Source: a virus. Taken from it: a stretch of DNA of 31,278 bases. The stretch's first letter is position 1; each line of letters opens with the position of its first letter. Shown one piece after another: positions 29,272-31,278 of the stretch. Both the position numbers and the translations under genes were made by a program. The notes beneath the pieces are model-generated. The model saw nothing but the letters and a program-made list of their open reading frames with translations. It did not search any database and had not been told where the DNA came from. Location of the stretch: positions 1-31,278 of the IMG/VR virus record IMGVR_UViG_3300023049_000035; one strand, written 5' to 3'.

Positions 29272-29365
29272 ACAGTACTGGTACGTCAACGTATTTATTC
29301 TGGGAGTCAGAGAATACCTGAAGCTTAACCTGCCGGGTTGGCTTCAGTTTCTTTAGCCACGACAT
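29237..29365 (-). CDS. Very small basic protein, unknown
   Basis: About 42 residues from the ATG at 29365 (MSWLKKLKPTRQVKLQVF... VPVLYDVDGKITDRL). The frame extends further upstream to 29425, but that part lies in the coding sequence of the 95-residue gene. It bridges the end of that gene (41-base overlap) and the start of the 82-residue gene. The sequence is protein-like, with alternating strands and a YDVDGKI turn. No strong ribosome-binding site. It fills what would otherwise be an untranslated gap in an operon with no gaps. Confidence 0.45.
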   Translation of the reverse strand: MSWLKKLKPTRQVKLQVFSDSQNKYVDVPVLYDVDGKITDRL

Positions 29366-29612
29366 CTTGGTCTGCTTGACCCATCGAAGCTTTGTCCTCG
29401 CCTTGCTCGTTGCGTTCCACGGCATGCTCTGCCTCCGTTTGCTTTTCTTTACGCTCGATTACGTTGCGGAGAATCTCCAGTGCTTCGTCAAGGACGGATT
29501 CGTCTCGATCACTCTCGACAATATCGTCAGCATGCATGTGCACAAGGGTTTCCATAGCGTAGAGAACGTGCTCTACTTCGTTGTGGCTGATTTCGTACAT
29601 CGTTTCATCCAT
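29325..29612 (-). CDS. Small acidic helical protein, unknown
   Basis: A 95-residue protein with an AAGGAG ribosome-binding site about 8 bases before the ATG. The first 60 residues are helical with several histidines and methionines (HNEVEHVLYAMETLVHMHADD); the C-terminal third is low-complexity Glu/Ala/Gln/Asp. Its start lies within the last 40 bases of the endonuclease I gene. No known domain or membrane segment. It is part of the minus-strand operon. Confidence 0.6.
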   Translation of the reverse strand: MDETMYEISHNEVEHVLYAMETLVHMHADDIVESDRDESVLDEALEILRNVIERKEKQTEAEHAVERNEQGEDKASMGQADQDVVAKETEANPAG

Positions 29613-30040
29613 TTTTTAAGCTCCTTAAGCCATTCAATTGGGATAGTTTTATCGGCGTACTTCCAGGTTACCCCTTTAAATTCGCCTCTGCCTCTGCCCT
29701 CACATATATCTGCGTATGTGGTGGTAGAGTTCTTAGATATCTTAGCCTTAGAGTTAGTAAACACAAAGCGGATATCTAATTCCGGGAACTGCTGTCTGAT
29801 TAGTAGGTGTTTCTTCCTGTCAGCTGCGTTCCATATACCCTTGGTCTCTACTAGAAATAATCCTAGATCAAAGTCAGGGGTGTATACTGCCTTTCTTTCT
29901 GGTACTATGTACCTTATCTTGAACTCTTCGTAGGTGAACTTAACACCAAGTAGGCTCAGGCTCTCCGCTGTCTTCTTCTCCAGGCCGCTTCTGTACGTCG
30001 CCTTCAGGTGTCTTCTTTGCACCCCTTTCTTTTTTCTCAT
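29573..30040 (-). CDS. Endonuclease I (T7 gp3-like Holliday junction resolvase)
   Basis: A 155-residue nuclease very close in pattern to T7 endonuclease I (149 residues): YRSGLEKKTAESL, GVKFTYEEFKIRYIVP, YTPDFDL, FLVETKGIW, RKKHLLIRQQFPELDIRFVF and IPIEWLKE. The catalytic residues of the T7 enzyme (E20, D55, E65, K67) correspond to E21, D56, E65 and K67. It resolves branched DNA, helps free packaging substrates from host-sized tangles and degrades host DNA. Near residues 110-125 there is a short Gly/Arg-rich insertion (CEGRGRGEFKGVTW). CGAGG about 8 bases upstream of the ATG supports this start. The first ~100 bases overlap the zinc-ribbon gene. Confidence 0.93.
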   Translation of the reverse strand: MRKKKGVQRRHLKATYRSGLEKKTAESLSLLGVKFTYEEFKIRYIVPERKAVYTPDFDLGLFLVETKGIWNAADRKKHLLIRQQFPELDIRFVFTNSKAKISKNSTTTYADICEGRGRGEFKGVTWKYADKTIPIEWLKELKKWMKRCTKSATTK

Positions 30041-30131
30041 TAGGTACCTCGACTGTTACGAGGCCTTCGTAGTTACACCACTTACAACCTTCGCAGTCAC
30101 AAGCAGGGCAGGGATGTAGGACATTACTCAT
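29940..30131 (-). CDS. Small zinc-ribbon protein (DnaJ-type cysteines)
   Basis: About 63 residues from the ATG at 30131, preceded by GGAG at about 8 bases and overlapping the exonuclease stop by 8 bases. The N-terminus has a dense cysteine cluster, CPACDCEGCKWCNYEG, close to DnaJ-type zinc fingers (CxxCxGxGC..C). The C-terminal half is low-complexity Lys/Glu/Pro and overlaps the start of endonuclease I for about 100 bases in another frame. It could bind single-stranded DNA or a replication partner, but that is a guess. The cysteine pattern makes coding likely. Confidence 0.6.
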   Translation of the reverse strand: MSNVLHPCPACDCEGCKWCNYEGLVTVEVPNEKKERGAKKTPEGDVQKRPGEEDSGEPEPTWC

Positions 30132-30942
30132 AGTAATCATCTCCGTCTGCTTCAAGTGCTTCTTCCCATCCTTCAGGGAAATTCCACATCTCTTCCATAG
30201 ATCGTTTCATCCAAAGAAGTCTTCCAGTTTCAAGGAGGAATATTGCTGCGTAGTTACCATAGTATTTCTTATACCAGGTATAGACATGCACAAACATGTC
30301 AAGTTCATTATCAAGTTCATCAATCTTCTTGAATGCCCTTGACTTACCGCCTAGCATGTACAAGCCATGGATATTATCGGCTGCATCACCAGTGATAATC
30401 TGTTTGTAGAAACTACGTAGGCCATCTACTGGGTCAATCCACCAAGGACCCATCTCTTTCTGGTTGAAAGACTCCCACCTGTAGTGCCACCCAGGCACCA
30501 TTAGTAGGTCTTTATCCCTGGTGCAAAGCACTGTGTCCGCACTTTCTTTCAGCTTGAGGTGACCGTCTACCGTCTTGAGGATGTCTCTAAGATTAGACCA
30601 CTGAGTGATGGACAATGCATCGTCTGCTTCCATACCTTCTACGATTATGGAGCCACGTTCTTTAGCTAGATAATCGTAGACTCTCTGGTACCAGTGCGGC
30701 TTTTTCTTTTTCTTCCTGTGCTCTTTGTACTCACGAATTGTGGCGATGTCGTAGCGAAAGTTTGACTTATCCTGTGAGGTCAGGTATCCTGTCCAATAGG
30801 TAGCTTCAGTCTTGTCAAGGATAACATTGATCCTTTGATCTACCCTCCACCTTACAAGGCCCCAGTCTAGCGGGAACCCTTCAGGGTCTACGCTGCTCCC
30901 CATTTCGTAGCACAGAATGTCCATGTCTATCAATGCGTGCAT
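30124..30942 (-). CDS. 5'-3' exonuclease (T7 gp6-like, FEN family)
   Basis: About 272 residues from the ATG at 30942 (a TTG at 30960 is an alternative). FEN-type metal-binding motifs are clear: ALIDMDILCYE (D6/D8), EGMEADDALSI (E105, D107, D108), LCTRDKDLLMVPG (D143, D145) and QIITGDAADNIHGL (D186, D189). T7 gp6 is 300 residues. The usual helix-hairpin-helix glycine motif after the last aspartate is modified (GLYMLGGKSRA). It removes RNA primers and degrades host DNA during replication and recombination. It lies upstream of endonuclease I in the same operon, as expected of replication genes. Confidence 0.88.
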   Translation of the reverse strand: MHALIDMDILCYEMGSSVDPEGFPLDWGLVRWRVDQRINVILDKTEATYWTGYLTSQDKSNFRYDIATIREYKEHRKKKKKPHWYQRVYDYLAKERGSIIVEGMEADDALSITQWSNLRDILKTVDGHLKLKESADTVLCTRDKDLLMVPGWHYRWESFNQKEMGPWWIDPVDGLRSFYKQIITGDAADNIHGLYMLGGKSRAFKKIDELDNELDMFVHVYTWYKKYYGNYAAIFLLETGRLLWMKRSMEEMWNFPEGWEEALEADGDDYYE

Positions 30943-30963
30943 ATGAAAACATCCATACAAGTA

Positions 30964-31013
30964 GGAGGAGGGGCAGAAGAAGCACCCACTTTAACCCAAC
31001 TTCTGCCTCCTCC
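30964..31013. repeat. Imperfect inverted repeat between minus-strand genes
   Basis: GGCAGAAG (30972-30979) pairs with CTTCTGCC (31000-31007), and GGAGGA (30964-30969) pairs with TCCTCC (31008-31013) around a two-base GG bulge, leaving a 20-base loop. It sits between the partial gene at the right end and the exonuclease start, in a gap of about 80 bases. In the minus-strand transcript no T-tract follows, so a processing site or translational control element is more likely than a terminator. Confidence 0.55.
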
Positions 31014-31023
31014 CACAGGCCGC

Positions 31024-31278
31024 TCAAAATGGCAGGCTATCGGAGTTATCAAGGGCAGGTGTCTCTTTCCCCTTGATGTCCCCGCCTTCCAACTGCTTCA
31101 CCATAGACTCCACTTTGGAGTCGGGGTAGTTAACAGCTTCTTGGATCAGGGACTTGGTAAAGGGAGGAATCTTACCCCACACCTGAGGGTCAGGGTCTTT
31201 CCAGCTAAACCAGAAGGGCTCTGTGTCCAGTTCTGGCACCTCAATGCCAGGCAGTAGACGAGTAACGCTGTCGATACG
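31024..31278 (-). CDS. Partial gene, C-terminal part, with SSB-like acidic tail
   Basis: The frame is open to the window edge, so only the last 84 residues are visible and the true start lies outside; a GTG at 31239 is internal. The protein ends in LDNSDSLPF, like the acidic-Phe tails of single-stranded DNA-binding proteins that recruit replication partners. The remainder (FWFSWKDPDPQVWGKIPPF) is not something I recognise. Position upstream of the exonuclease and endonuclease I fits a gp2.5-like single-stranded DNA-binding protein, but another replication protein is possible. Confidence 0.55.
   Translation of the reverse strand, partial: RIDSVTRLLPGIEVPELDTEPFWFSWKDPDPQVWGKIPPFTKSLIQEAVNYPDSKVESMVKQLEGGDIKGKETPALDNSDSLPF

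Overview
The window is a stretch of a double-stranded DNA bacteriophage genome of the short-tailed, T7-like (podovirus) type. Family resemblance of its tail, fibre and endonuclease proteins points to a marine or other aquatic phage infecting a Gram-negative bacterium; the host is an inference. Genes are packed with 1-8 bp overlaps or gaps of a few bases. I see no tRNA, rRNA, CRISPR array, insertion sequence or integrase.

Region 1 (29-682): two small membrane proteins, probably lysis related (a membrane-anchored coiled coil and a holin-like protein). Region 2 (684-5285): an adhesin block of a collagen-containing fibre, an 85-residue companion protein, a repetitive tail fibre and a BspA-like (DUF285) protein. 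Region 3 (5282-12367): packaging and head genes, namely small and large terminase, portal, a small unknown, scaffold, major capsid protein and a probable decoration protein, then a rho-independent terminator and a second beta-rich protein. Region 4 (12369-16893): short-tail genes, namely the gp11-like adaptor, an overlapping small protein, and a gp12-like tail nozzle that is split into three reading frames and carries an inserted BspA-like domain. Region 5 (16890-28112): an acetyltransferase, a gp14-like internal protein, two large internal/ejection proteins (1802 and 639 residues) and a 979-residue polyvalent protein with an HExxH peptidase-like domain and a possible ADP-ribosyltransferase-like domain.

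A strong bidirectional terminator (about 28138-28173) separates the plus-strand late block from a convergent minus-strand block: a partial gene with an SSB-like acidic tail, a 5'-3' exonuclease, a zinc-ribbon protein, T7-type endonuclease I, several small unknown proteins, a DUF5675 protein and a 30-residue membrane peptide.

The genes fit one assembly path: scaffold and capsid protein build the head around the portal, the terminase fills it, gp11/gp12-like proteins form the tail, fibres and BspA-like modules bind the host, and the internal proteins are ejected with the DNA. The most unusual features are the three-part tail nozzle with its BspA-like insert, a second BspA-like module in the fibre block, and the peptidase-containing polyvalent protein at the end of the ejection operon. 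Compared with T7, fibre, holin and terminase genes lie upstream of the portal instead of after the internal proteins.
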